Below are positions 1 to 10,540 of a stretch of 64,000 nt of DNA, piece by piece (the stretch's first letter is position 1; each line of letters begins with the position of its first letter). Under the pieces are notes generated by a model. That model saw only the letters and a list, made by a program, of their open reading frames with translations, was not told the origin of the DNA and did not search any database. Source of the stretch: Larix kaempferi (taxonomy: Eukaryota; Streptophyta; Pinopsida; Pinales; Pinaceae); contig BSBM01001383.1 of the NCBI GenBank assembly GCA_027924585.1, positions 496,001 to 560,000 of the forward strand, read 5' to 3'. Both the position numbers and the translations under genes were made by a program.

Positions 1-1364
1 ACTGCCTCATCCAATTATTCCATGTCAATTGGTTTCATTAGCATCATGTTGTGGTCATCTGTAATCACCGTAGGTATGTGCTGAAGAAATTTTTCCCTTG
101 CAGCTCGACGGTTGATGTTTGGTTCCTCCAGGAGTTCTGCAAAGAAATCATTCAAGGTCTGCTCCATCTTCGTTTGAGTTTCAGCATAACTACCATTTGT
201 TTTCTTCAGACGAACTACCCTATTCCCTTGCCGATACTGAATGGAAGCTTTGTGGAAATTTTTTGTATTGCGCTCACCTTCTTTCAACCATTGATTTCAG
301 GATTTTTGTTTCCAGAGAATCTCTTCCTATTATTCCTCGAGGTTGATCTCTTTTATAAGGTTTTGTTCTAGCTCCACTAGCTCAACAAAGTAACCCTGGG
401 TCATTGTTGCATGCTGGACATCTTTCATCTTCTGGTCTAACTGTTTTTTACCTTGGATGATGTTCCCAAAGGTTTCTGAGTTCCAATGCTTAATTTTTCT
501 TTTTAGGGACTTAAGTTTTTGTTGAAATTGGTACATTAGTGTTCCCCGGATAGGTATCGATTCCCGCCACCACTGACGAAGTTGTTCCGGGAAGTCTGGA
601 TGGAGGAGCCAAAATTGCTCAAAATGAAAAGGTCGTCGAAGATTCTCCCCAATCCTTTTCCATTCCAAGCTGATCGACCAGTGGTCAGATCCTGCCGAGG
701 GAAGTACCACAGCAGACAACTCACCACCACCCAACATTACCGACTCTGAAACTAAAAACTGTTCTAACCGAGAATCTATACTTCTGTCCCCAACTCTTTT
801 GTTATTCTAGGTAAAGATATTGTTGGATGTTCTGACATAAACCAGATCCATGGCCTCTATTACTTCATTGAACTGTTCACTGATGGAGTTTAAGCGGTGA
901 ATTCCTCCTCTCTTCTCCTCTAGGCTGCGGATCAAGTTAAAGTCCCCTCCCATAACCCAGGGACATGACCTAGCCACCGCCTTTAAGTTAAGTAGCGAGT
1001 CCAGGAAAGAGGTCTTTTGGTTAGCTATTGAAGGCCCATAAACATTGGACAAGAAGCCTCGAATTCTTGTGCCTACCACATGGAAAGATACCGATAAAAT
1101 AAAATTGGAGGCCATAAAACCAAAGAGGCTGACCTCCCTAGGATTCCAAAGAATGTCGAGCCCCCTAGCCGTTCCAGTGGCGTCAATTGCTATGACCTCA
1201 CATTGTTTCCAGTTTTGCTTTCCAATGAGTTAGAGGTCGGTTTCCGAACATTTGGTTTCTTGAAGTAGAACTATGGTTGGATTTTCAATTTTTATCTTCC
1301 GTCTCAGAAGATGAGTCTTCAGAGGGCTATTGCAAACTCTAATATTCTAGGATATAATCTGCAT
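1..1364 (-). pseudogene. LINE ORF2, endonuclease and pre-RT linker, broken by in-frame stops
   Basis: ORF2 would encode the endonuclease that nicks target DNA plus the reverse transcriptase. Reading from the ATG at 1364, the frame gives an N-terminus of the LINE endonuclease type. It continues with a QET motif near 1270, NVYGP near 1050, GGDFN near 960 and an SDH motif near 690. The linker has the typical WLKEGERNTKNFH signature near 270-235. In-frame stops include TAG at 1349-1347 (expected Trp), TAA at 1232-1230, TAG near 810 (expected Trp), TAA-TAG near 330, TGA near 300 and TAA at 17-15. The frame is never shifted across 1.36 kb. The RT domain is not in the window. Confidence 0.85.
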
Positions 1365-1729
1365 ATTATAACTGTTTGGGGGAGGAATCTAGCGCCACAT
1401 CGATGGTGGGATATTGGCCTAAGGCTACCAGCTTCGCCCCAACCACTTGGATTCTCTGGATTTTACTATGTCTTCCTCGTTTCTCCCCTCATCCTTCTTT
1501 TTCCCTTCGTTTTATTTATGGGATTCTATATCTATGCCCAGGTATTTGATGGCATTTATCTTGATAATAGCTTTTTCCAGCAGAGAAACCTATTGCGAGG
1601 GAATGGAATCCGAAACTTTATCTGAACATTCCGCATCCAGACCTTCCAGGTCGAGTTCTCCCAATTCCATCTCCTCACCTTCCTCCCCATGCATGATACA
1701 TCCTCCACCTCCACTGCTTTTTCTACGTC

Positions 1730-2659
1730 CTAGGTGGGGTTATCTGGTGTGGGAGTGGGCTCCTTGTCTGACGTTTCTTTGAGTTGTCCTTCCTCCATGT
1801 CCACATTCACCTCCATTAGCTGCAAAACTTCAAACCGATTGTGAGTGTGAGATTTTTTGTGAACCTCTGGCTTGACTCCTCTCTTGGCTGGACGCTTCTT
1901 GTTCGTGACTTTGGTGAACCCTTCCGAGTCTTTCCCTTCTGAATTAGGGGTAACTGTTGGTTGTTTGTTTAGCGTACAATCTTGCAAAATATTCCCATGC
2001 TCATGATAGCGCCGACAACGAAAAGGAATATGCTCATAGTCAATCGCCTGGAACCAATCCTCGTCCTCCCAGGTGATTTCAATCCCTTCCGGTAAGTATT
2101 GAGAGATATCCATGTAAAGACAGATACAGGCATACGAGGTATACCTCATCTTCTTTGTTTGCTCAGAAACCTTAACAAAAACTCTCAGGGTATTTCCTAT
2201 GTTAATAAGAATTCCCTCCTTCCAGTATTCTGAGGGTAATGAGTACAGGCTAATGCAAACAAGGACGACCATTAGATTTTCTTTATTAGGGTTAAAACGT
2301 TCTTTCCAAGGGCACAAGTATAACCCTGCAAAATTAAAAAAATATGGTCCATTATCAAATATGCGAGTGCGATCTGACTCATTAAAGAAGATTATTGTGA
2401 AAAACCCTTTGGCACCAAATTGAAGGTCATAGTGGCCCTGTGGTTTCCAAGTCGTATTAATCCACCAAACTAAAGCCTTTTCAGTAGGCCAAATTCCAAC
2501 AAATTTACCGATAAGCGCATGATATTTCATATACTGAATGTCAACCCTGACTCTTTCCGAGTTGATATGAAGCTTTGGCACCGTTCTGGCTTTCGAAAAA
2601 CACTGCCCTGGTTTTCTGGTTTCTTCCACTGTCTGAGTCGAATTGATGACTCCTCTCAT
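1730..2659 (-). CDS. LINE ORF1 protein with DUF4283 domain and degraded zinc knuckle
   Basis: This open frame of 309 residues is the ORF1 of the LINE. Residues about 40-200 match the DUF4283 pattern of plant LINE and retrotransposon proteins: KFVGIWPTEKALVWWINTTW, a run with FFTIIFFNESDRTRIFDNGPYFF, then WKERFNPNKE. Near residue 215 a CCHC zinc knuckle is expected; what is seen is CRRYHEHGNILQDC, in which the second Cys is Tyr and the His position is Asn, so zinc binding is probably lost. The C-terminus is charged and low-complexity. The ATG at 2659 is the first in frame after an upstream TAA. Its likely role is RNA binding in the LINE ribonucleoprotein. The open frame is intact although ORF2 is dead. 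Confidence 0.8.
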   Translation of the reverse strand: MRGVINSTQTVEETRKPGQCFSKARTVPKLHINSERVRVDIQYMKYHALIGKFVGIWPTEKALVWWINTTWKPQGHYDLQFGAKGFFTIIFFNESDRTRIFDNGPYFFNFAGLYLCPWKERFNPNKENLMVVLVCISLYSLPSEYWKEGILINIGNTLRVFVKVSEQTKKMRYTSYACICLYMDISQYLPEGIEITWEDEDWFQAIDYEHIPFRCRRYHEHGNILQDCTLNKQPTVTPNSEGKDSEGFTKVTNKKRPAKRGVKPEVHKKSHTHNRFEVLQLMEVNVDMEEGQLKETSDKEPTPTPDNPT

Positions 2660-3036
2660 CCCTTCTCCTCCCGTTCTTGAATGGAGGTCGATATCTAGCC
2701 CCTTTTATACTTCTTTCCCTTTATCGTTAGCCAGGGGAGGGGGCAGAGCCCCGCCGCCCATGGCTTCACCCATGCCAGCTTCGCCCTCTGTCATTTGAGG
2801 AGGCCCTTCTGACACCCGACCTTAGGCTGAAACCTGTAAAAACCTGACCTAACCAGTAAACCATAGTTCTCCGTAGTTCCTCCTGCCTTCATCATCCATG
2901 TCTCAATTACATCACATGCTCACTCTTCTCTGAGATGTTGTCAATTAATGTCGGTAACGTTGATGTGGAAATTGTAATTCACATCACAAAGGAATAATAT
3001 GTTTAACCATAAAATAAAAATAATAAAACCAATAAA
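2660..3036. other. LINE leader and flanking sequence, no gene seen
   Basis: From 2660 to about 2850 the sequence is fairly GC-rich and probably represents the 5' untranslated leader of the LINE. From about 2950 it turns AT-rich. I see no coding signal on either strand. Confidence 0.4.
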
Positions 3037-3191
3037 GATGCATTTTAAACATGGATCTATCAAACACAGAGGATCCAATTTCTTGAGGTATAAATATTTT
3101 TATCTTAAATTTTTTACACATCCAAAAAAAATTACACCTCAATAAATTGGATCCCTCTCAATGCTTGATAGATCTGAGTTTAAGATGGATC
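3037..3191. repeat. Foldback (inverted repeat) of about 155 bp, MITE-like
   Basis: Arm 1 (3037-3089) and arm 2 (3136-3191) are imperfect reverse complements of roughly 55 bases. Shared words include GATCTATCAA, GGATCCAATTT and TTGAGGT. The loop of about 46 bases is AT-rich. The structure resembles a short MITE or a hairpin precursor. I could not define a target-site duplication. Confidence 0.6.
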
Positions 3192-3276
3192 TATATCGAT
3201 ATTAGTTAATAATGGATCTAATAAAGACATTAAAAAACTGCAAAATCTCAACGATTTACAATTACGTGTTAATTTT

Positions 3277-3279
<3 letters not shown>

Positions 3280-3328
<49 letters not shown>
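3280..3328. repeat. (TA)n microsatellite
   Basis: About 24 uninterrupted TA units. Confidence 0.97.
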
Positions 3329-3330
<2 letters not shown>

Positions 3331-3331
3331 A

Positions 3332-3600
3332 TATTATTCTCACAAAAAATTAAATACATATAAAAGTTTATATTTTCATTAATGCTTAACACTCTATATT
3401 ATTCTCACAAAAATTGAATACAGGTAAAAATTTATATTTTCATTGGCTCCTAACCCTCTAATCGTAATATTCAAGCACTATTAAGGTGGTTCCTTTCCAT
3501 AATCCATTTTGATTACCACTTAACTTTATGTTCATAATATTCAAGCACTCTTAAGACGGTTCCCTTCCCTAATCCATTTTATATATAATACATTCTTTTT
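3332..3600. repeat. Local tandem duplications in AT-rich DNA
   Basis: A word starting ATTATTCTCACAAAAA occurs near 3332 and again about 65 bases later. A second word, TAATATTCAAGCACT with a following TTCC and TAATCCATTTT, occurs near 3465 and again 69 bases later. These look like slippage duplications. Confidence 0.6.
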
Positions 3601-3999
3601 AATGGAATAGAAAATTTTATTTTAAAGTATCAATCCTTGCTTTATGTTGAAATGTCTTATTATTATTCCCTGCCAAGGCAGGGATATATTTTTCATTCAA
3701 AAGTCAAAACACTTCGACTTGTATTAGTTTTAATTTGAAACAAAATTTGTTATTATTTTTATAATGTTTTGAATATTTTGAATATTAAACATAATATTAT
3801 GAAAAGTAAAAATAATTTTAATCATTTTTAAATTATGAAATTTTGATTTTTTAATTGGATAAGTACAACTCGGATGGGACATAAATCCCTGTAGGAGGCA
3901 TTTTTATTTTCATAATTTAAAATTAAATATAATTAATTTTTAAAACCAAAAACCAAAAAATTTACAAGTGTCATGTTCGGTCCCTGCGATCCGCAACGG
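3601..3999. other. AT-rich gene-free stretch
   Basis: Nothing coding is seen. A small palindrome, TCCCTGCCAAGGCAGGGA, lies near 3670; it is short and of unknown meaning. Confidence 0.4.
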
Positions 4000-4425
4000 T
4001 CATGTATCGACAATATACGCAACGCCTTTGTCGATAAAAAATTTGAACAATAAGGTCGGCAGAGAACACCGAAATTGATCAGCTAAATCGGTGAAGAACT
4101 TTCTTCTAACTTTGTCAACAGAGATGCGGTCTTCAATCGCCTGTTTTTCATAGAAATCATTTGCAATCTTTTCGCACCACTCCGACAGATTCGTGCGTCC
4201 TCTGTTGATCAACTTCGACAACAGCTTCCTCTCTGCTTCATCAACTGGTCTTTTCATCTAGAAGTTTCTTCAAGGCGGTCGACACAGACTCTACAAATAT
4301 CTCATGGGTCTCGGAGAAGAATCGATCTCTCGCTTGGCTAATCGTTAGCTTGTTTCGTCGCGCATAGTTCTGCAGATAATTTGCGATTTTCTTCTCCCAC
4401 CAATCTCTAATCTCCTGTTCTTAAA
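4000..4425 (-). pseudogene. Unknown protein relic with two copies of a W-E-K-I-A-N module
   Basis: I do not recognise the family. Two consecutive segments on the minus strand look homologous. Unit A (about 4425-4262) reads IRDWWEKKIANYL, then ISQARDRFF, then a segment ending ALKKLLDEK. Unit B (4257-4000, an 85-residue open frame) reads LSEWCEKIANDFY, then ISVDKVRRKFF, then LLFKFFIDKG. Both share W, E, KIAN, R, FF and DK at equivalent spacing, so this is an internally repeated helical-looking module of about 60 residues. The two units are in different frames, out of register by one base near 4258, and unit A ends in two stops, so the locus is broken. It abuts the solo LTR at 4478. It could be a host-gene fragment or a captured transposon domain. 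Confidence 0.45.
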
Positions 4426-4477
4426 TCATAGGTCATGCTGCTATTTCGTCAATGCATTAACCGGCAACAGAACCAGA

Positions 4478-4787
4478 TGTTGTAGTCCCAAGGTTCATGT
4501 GGTTACTATGGACACATTACATGTTATAAGCAAGCATACACAATGATATAGATACAAGAGATGAGACATATAGAGAGAACACAAGCCTTTATATTAACCA
4601 GCAAGAGTAGAATACAATAATAGAACCAATCTAACTAGTACATCGGCTCAACAGTCTATATATATATCTTGTCAATACAGTTACATAATCGTCTATCAGT
4701 CTAACCGATTGACGCGACCTGTAGACACATGCTTCAGAGTGGTCGGGCGGAGGGGCTGGTCGACAAGCTGCCTAGGCCCCTCCAACA
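4478..4787 (-). repeat. Probable solo LTR (310 bp), TGTTG...CAACA
   Basis: The segment starts TGTTG and ends CAACA as LTRs do. Read on the minus strand it holds TATA-like runs (ATATATATAGAC and AATATAAAGG) followed by a T-rich 3' half, so the minus orientation is preferred. The flanks CCAGA (4473-4477) and CCAAG (4788-4792) are only partly alike, so a TSD is uncertain. No internal region adjoins it. Confidence 0.5.
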
Positions 4788-5905
4788 CCAAGCTAGATCA
4801 ATCCATAATAGCGATATGAAAGCAAAAATGAAATTGTACAAATATACCTCAACTAAGTGCATGCATCAACATGGAACAAGAGAAACCAATCTTGACCTCC
4901 AAAGTATTCAAAATATTATTCAACAAATAGCCAAAATCTACACAGTACATGAGCAGAGGTTCAATGCTCCATCATGAAGAAATGAGCATGAGATACCTTG
5001 CTTATATAGAAAAATGAGAGAGGGGGAGGTGCACTTCCCACAAGATATATCCTCTTTGACACTTCGAGAAATGGATTGATACACTTGGAAAATGATTATT
5101 GACACATGTTAGAGGTTTGGGGAGGTTAATGACACCTTTCTCCAACCATTTGACACTTTTCAACCTCCACTTGACACCTCTCCAACCACAAATCCCCCAC
5201 CCCTTTGGTGGATCTCCAATCTCCAATCAAATCATCATTTATTTGCTCAATATTCTCCCTGATTTGATTTTCAATCAAAGGAGATTTGATTCCAACACAT
5301 TTCCTTGATCTATGGGATTGAGATTTTGCCTTTATTATGTCTTTTTTTCCAATTAAATTGGTATTTTTGGCCTTTTTCGAGTAAATATTAATTTTGGAGA
5401 TAAATATTCACTCAAAACTTAGGAAAAGTGGGTTTAGGGGTTTTGTGTGTGCTCTGGATTAGAAAACAAGAACCCCCATGCCAAATTTCACCTCCTAACC
5501 ACACTTTTATCTCCTTTTTTATTTTTTAATTAAAATATTAAAAAATCTCGTTAAACGGGAAAATAAAAAATTTCTCCGAATGACTTAAAAATCCCAGGGG
5601 ACCTAGTGCATGTCCATATGACTCATTATTGATGGCTAGCATGTTTAAAATACATAGACACATAGGCTTTAATAACCTCCCTAGGCTCGACCACCATGGA
5701 AAATACTCTAGCTTTGGAGGTATGAGTGAAAAACTCAGGAATTATAAGCCACTATAGCGCAATGCATAATTCCTAAGGAAAAAACATTCTAGAGTATCAC
5801 CTTGATAGTAAAATATAAGGTAGGCCGAGCTTTTTAGAAAAGTATCCTGCTTAGACCAACTTATTACAATTCCCCCATGGGGGTATGGACATGCAAATTT
5901 TACAA
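4788..5905. repeat. 1.1 kb direct repeat, left copy (possible LTR)
   Basis: From CAAGCTAGATCAATCC to CATGCAAATTTTA this stretch matches 13976-15101 in the same orientation with scattered differences. Inside (about 5050-5180) the word TTGACAC or TGACACC recurs at short intervals, a small degenerate array present in both copies. The copy is followed about 110 bases later by a primer-binding-like site at 6019. It may therefore be most of a 5' LTR whose left end was cut at 4788. Confidence 0.7.
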
Positions 5906-8078
5906 AGGGCCAAAAATTTGGCCTGATGAATCCCTGAACACTGTTGATGAACAATTAGATTGTTCAACTCTTCGACGATTCACTCAAGATCTAGTAAGTG
6001 CAATTTTAGTGGATAACATTTGGCTCCAACTGCGGGACATGTGCTCGATCAGCCTTCAAGCAAGGAGAGGATGCGAGAACACCAGAATCTTTGGTTTATA
6101 CAACCTGTAAAAACATCTCAAATTGAAAAGAAAAACCTTCAGCAGCACAAGTTTTATGAAGAAACCAATGAATCACAAATTGCATTTATTCATAAAAACT
6201 AAAACTAACCAAGGAAAAAAGGTTATTATTCCTAAGTACTAGAAATAAATGCGTAAAATAAATGCTCTCTTTGAGGAGCTTATTTTCCTACTCTAAGAAT
6301 GACATAAAGCAAAATGCTAAGTGTAATCAGTAATCCAATGTAACCATCTTAAAATTGCATCAATATAACAGATTTTTTTCCTTGTCTTCGGTTACCAGCC
6401 AAAGCAAGGATACGTTTATTAGAGAGTGAAAACCCGCATGGATATTCTGGATGGGAGGGATGGATGGGAAATCATAGGTATGTTATTAATTGTCATGTCC
6501 CAAAATTGGCATTGGGTCACAATGGCCATATTCATTAGTGTTTGTCAAATTGATGCTAAAGGTCAAATAATTGCAAAGGAGGGAAATTACTGGTTTCCTA
6601 GGTTTGGGGTGGAAGCTTTGGGATTGTGAATAATGGGGATAATAAATGATGTTGGAACATTAGGATGGAATAAATATTTAATAAAGGAGATAAATAAATA
6701 TATACAAGTGAAAATCAAAGTGGCATTTCATCATGAAGACACATGGAGGAAGTGGGACCCACATATGGCTAGATTTCCCCACTACACTGGGCATCATTCT
6801 CTCACCAATTCGAATTCGAGGTGAATGGTAACATAATTGGGGGATTCTAAAAGGTATTATTCATGGCATGACTCATCCAAGGTCGAAATATAAAGGAAGA
6901 GTAACTCCCATGGAAGAGGAAGATGCAATTTGGAGCTAGTGAGACACTTGGGCTAAATTCCCTAGCTCTATGACAACAATTATGAAGATGCTATGACACC
7001 TATGACACAAATCAGACCTGAAGGCTGACATATGACATATATGACATGTCAGGGCTAAAAATAGACTCCAAGAGGGTGCTCAAGGGTGTTAGTGCAGCTA
7101 ATATGCTTCCACATGTGATTTCGTGGAAGTGAGAGACTAGGAATTGTTGTACAAGTGGCATTCTTTGGAATCTCTTTCCAACTTGAGTTGGCATGAGTCT
7201 CTTGGAAGGAATTCAACCCATGGAGGACATTAGAACTTTATAAATGTCAATAAAAAATAATGAAACCAGCTTTTGATCATTTGTAGAATTTGCAATTGCA
7301 TTTTTGAAGAGGGAGAGCTAGTGGATGACTAGTTTCTTGCCTTAGCCAATTTCGAGGGTGAAAGATTCCCATCCAAGTTGGTAATTGGAAAGGCCATTCA
7401 GACCTTTCATTTGGAGCTTTAATGGAGTTTTTATTTGTAGGTATAAGCTACAGGGCAGCTCATGGTTTCTTCTATTGCAGCTCACTCCTTCAACCATTTC
7501 CAGTTTTGATGGCATATACTTGATCCTTGAGGGAGGGCATTTTTGGTGAGATATTGTACTCTTTGGGGGAGATTATAATGCCCCATTTATTTTGTAATAT
7601 GAATTAAATACTTTGTTATTCATCTCCAGAAAGTTTCAGGTCGATATTCCAAGTAGAAATGTATAAATCTCATTTTTAATGGAAGAACAATGCCATTTCC
7701 CCACTACCTTGTTGTGAACCAATGTATTGATGATGATTTCGAATGAATGGATGATTCTCTAATGAATTTGTGATTAATGGACTGCCATGGATGTATTTTA
7801 CAAGTTTCATGTACTGTACTTGAGCATTTGAAGTATTTTTACTCAGTTTAATTGCATTGGGAGAAGTAATAGTGCCATTTCCCCAAGGGTCGAATTGGTG
7901 ATTTTTGCAGTTGAATGGGAGAGGGTTGGAATAGATGTAATAATAAATTAATGGTTCACATGAGACCTTAATAACATCCTTAATACATTCCCTACCTCTG
8001 TTCAGAAATTTGAGTGGGTTTGGAGGCAATTGGGAAGCCATTTTCAGTACTTACCCCAGGGGGATTTGAACCCCAAAT
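5906..8078. other. No recognisable gene
   Basis: Only short open frames that do not resemble known proteins occur. If 4788-6018 is a 5' LTR this is its internal region, but I cannot find gag or pol here. Confidence 0.4.
6019..6038 (+). promoter_or_regulatory. Possible gypsy primer-binding site
   Basis: TTTGGCTCCAACTGCGGGAC follows GGATAACA (an LTR-like end) and resembles the TTTGGCGCCGTCTGTGGGGA type found after many plant gypsy LTRs. The match is partial, so this is only supportive. Confidence 0.35.
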
Positions 8079-8243
8079 TACTAGTAAAATTGCATACTTG
8101 GTCCAGAATCTTAAGAGAGTTTGCAGAGGTCTTTTGGTGGCCATATGAAATCCCTGAACATCATATTCAATTCCTAATATCATTCATACACCTTCCTTGA
8201 ATATTTGAAGGCATTTGGAGTCAATTTGAGACCTAGAGACCAC
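8079..8243. repeat. Diverged direct repeat, copy 1 (partner at 10090-10256)
   Basis: The words ACTAGTAAA, CTAATATCATTCATA, CACCTTC and GACCTAGAGA occur in the same order and spacing in both copies, with heavy divergence between them. The nature of the repeat is unknown. Confidence 0.55.
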
Positions 8244-10089
8244 GGGGGATTCACTCAGTGAACTTGTTATATAACACGATCGTTCATATGATATTAAAGA
8301 ATATCCCTAATTTCACTAAATATTGGAAAATTACTCCTAAATTTTTTATTGTTGAACCCCCGCCCCAATATTCCTTTCCAAATACGAAAACCCCTAGTTT
8401 CACTAGATATTGTATGTATCCATTTTTATAAACCAATTTTTAATACCCCCTTTATATCATATTATCAAGCTGTAAAAAAAAAAGAACCTTAACTCATCTT
8501 AGTATAAGCAAACATTATACTAAATAAAATAATAGTATAATGCTAATAATGATCCCACCAAGATTGCAGGGGTGACTAATCAATTTGTAGCGTTGGATAG
8601 GGGAAGACCCAATGAAATAGTACCAGGGAAGGAAAAATGCATAAAAAGAAACCCAGTCAAGAGATCAACATAACAAATAATGTAAAAGGTTGATAGTCCA
8701 ATAGTTAGTGCAATGCTTAGAAAATATGAGAATTGCAAATGTTTCACACCACAGCCTGCCAATCTACCAATTTTATATCATGTAAATATAAGTATAGCCA
8801 TAGAGATCTCATGTTTTCTATAAGCTTAATAAATTAAACTACACAAAAATTCAAAATTGAAACCCTTTCGTGGATGGACTCCCCTACATTCCTATCAAAA
8901 CAAACATCATTGATGTTTGAACCCAAATGAACATAGAAAAATTCCTCTTACTTTCCAATAACAACATATGATCATGTGCATAGATTGGATTTGGGTCATT
9001 CACAAGATGCAATGAATTTCCTCCACTTCTTCTACATTTATTCTTGCAATCAAGGGAATTAACAACATTTAGTTACTTTTTCTTGTGTTATATCTATTTT
9101 TTTATTTACAAGAGAGGTACAAATCTTCATTGTTAGGTTTCAAGCATGCAATGGTTATAAATATACACCAATTGTGAAGCTTATATGATACCTTTTCATG
9201 GTAATGATAGCACATAGGGTATGTAAATAAGGATTTAGATTTTCACCTATGTTCATGTTAGTTCAAATGCAATATTAAGACGATGCCTTGCATATAAGAA
9301 TTGAAATTACAATTATGAATGTGCCAAATATAACTCAATCTAACAATTATTCATAACTGGCAATGTGATAATGCTAAAGAAGAATACGAAAAGTTGAAAG
9401 AAATAATTATCCAAGAAAGATTGAACTAACTTTTATTGGTTCCAGTGAGCCAAGAAATATTGATGTCACTTTTCTTGGTTTTCATGGAGCAAGGTTTGAT
9501 TGAATCTCAATACCCACCTAAACCCCATCCTAAAAAATAAAGAGTTAGATCTTTTACTCGAATGCCTACAAAAAATACATTACAATTGTTCAACTATGGA
9601 ATTCCTAATTAACTACATATCTAAACTTAAAGATGAAAAACAATATAACATCAATTCAAACCAATCCTAAATAAGATATTCAATGGGGATTTCTCAAGGC
9701 GAGTAATCCAAAGAGACTTCCATCGATATTATCATTGGTACACTTTTATCAAATTTATGCAAAACTTGGGATCATAAACAATATCAAATAAAAATGGAGG
9801 GTCCTTAAGTTTTAGGTGGGTATGATTTGAGCCCTTGATTTGGAGGTATGAATCCATCCCACGATTTGGAGGTTATTCCTTAGCCCACCCAAATAAAAAA
9901 AAAACCCTAATATTTATATTACTATGTCAAGTTAAAAAAAACCCTTGACCCCTTAATATGGTGCAATATATTTTTGAGGTTTTTACGAGTATTCAAACCC
10001 CCAATATGAATGGACATGATAGGATATTGCCTCGCTAGTGAACCCCCCATGCTAGAGACCAATACTAGTCAAAGGGAAATCACTAGTAA
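8244..10089. other. AT-rich stretch, nothing recognised
   Basis: No coding signal or clear repeat was found. Open frames are short and low-complexity. Confidence 0.4.
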
Positions 10090-10256
10090 AGTTATCTACA
10101 TTGACTAGAATTGAAAGAGTATTTGCAGAAGTATTTTAAAGGTAAAAAGGCATCCCTAAAACACATATTTATGTTCTAATATCATTCATATACCTTCTCA
10201 GAAGATTTGGGATCATTTGGGGCAAATTTGGGACCTAGAGATCAAAACTAGTCAAA
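10090..10256. repeat. Diverged direct repeat, copy 2
   Basis: Partner of 8079-8243 in the same orientation. It ends in ATTTGGGACCTAGAGATC, against ATTTGAGACCTAGAGACC in copy 1. Confidence 0.55.
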
Positions 10257-10540
10257 GGTCGAACCAAGGAAAAAAAGTGAAAAATTGTCATTTTAATAAA
10301 ATTCCCAACAAGGGACATTACATAGATCTTTGAAGTGCTTCCCCAAATGGTAAGTCCTCCTACAGGGTTCTTCTATCCATGACTAGATAGGGCTCAGAAA
10401 AAATTCTGAATGATAAGGCAGACCAACTACCTCATCATATTGATCTGAAAGGCTTTTCTTAAAATAAATTTCTGTGAAAGTATAAACCCCAAGCTCTCCA
10501 AATCACAAGGAACCTCTGTATACGGAGACAATGGTTGAGA

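Larger units (their letters stand above)
1..2700 (-). mobile_element. Decayed LINE (non-LTR retrotransposon), 5' part, runs off the left edge
   Basis: The minus strand carries a LINE in the order leader (about 2700-2850), ORF1 (2659-1730), a short inter-ORF spacer (1729-1365) and ORF2 from 1364 to the window edge. The RT domain, RNase H and poly(A) tail must lie left of position 1. ORF1 encodes a DUF4283-like nucleic-acid-binding protein. ORF2 starts with the apurinic-type endonuclease and reaches the linker just before RT. ORF2 keeps one frame throughout but has several stops, so it decayed by point mutation rather than by indels. No terminal duplication can be checked because the 3' end is outside. 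Confidence 0.85.

Noticed and set aside
7676-8041. 121-residue minus-strand ORF
   Set aside because: No recognisable domain, low-complexity composition, no splice or promoter context, and its 5' neighbour overlaps a diverged non-coding repeat.
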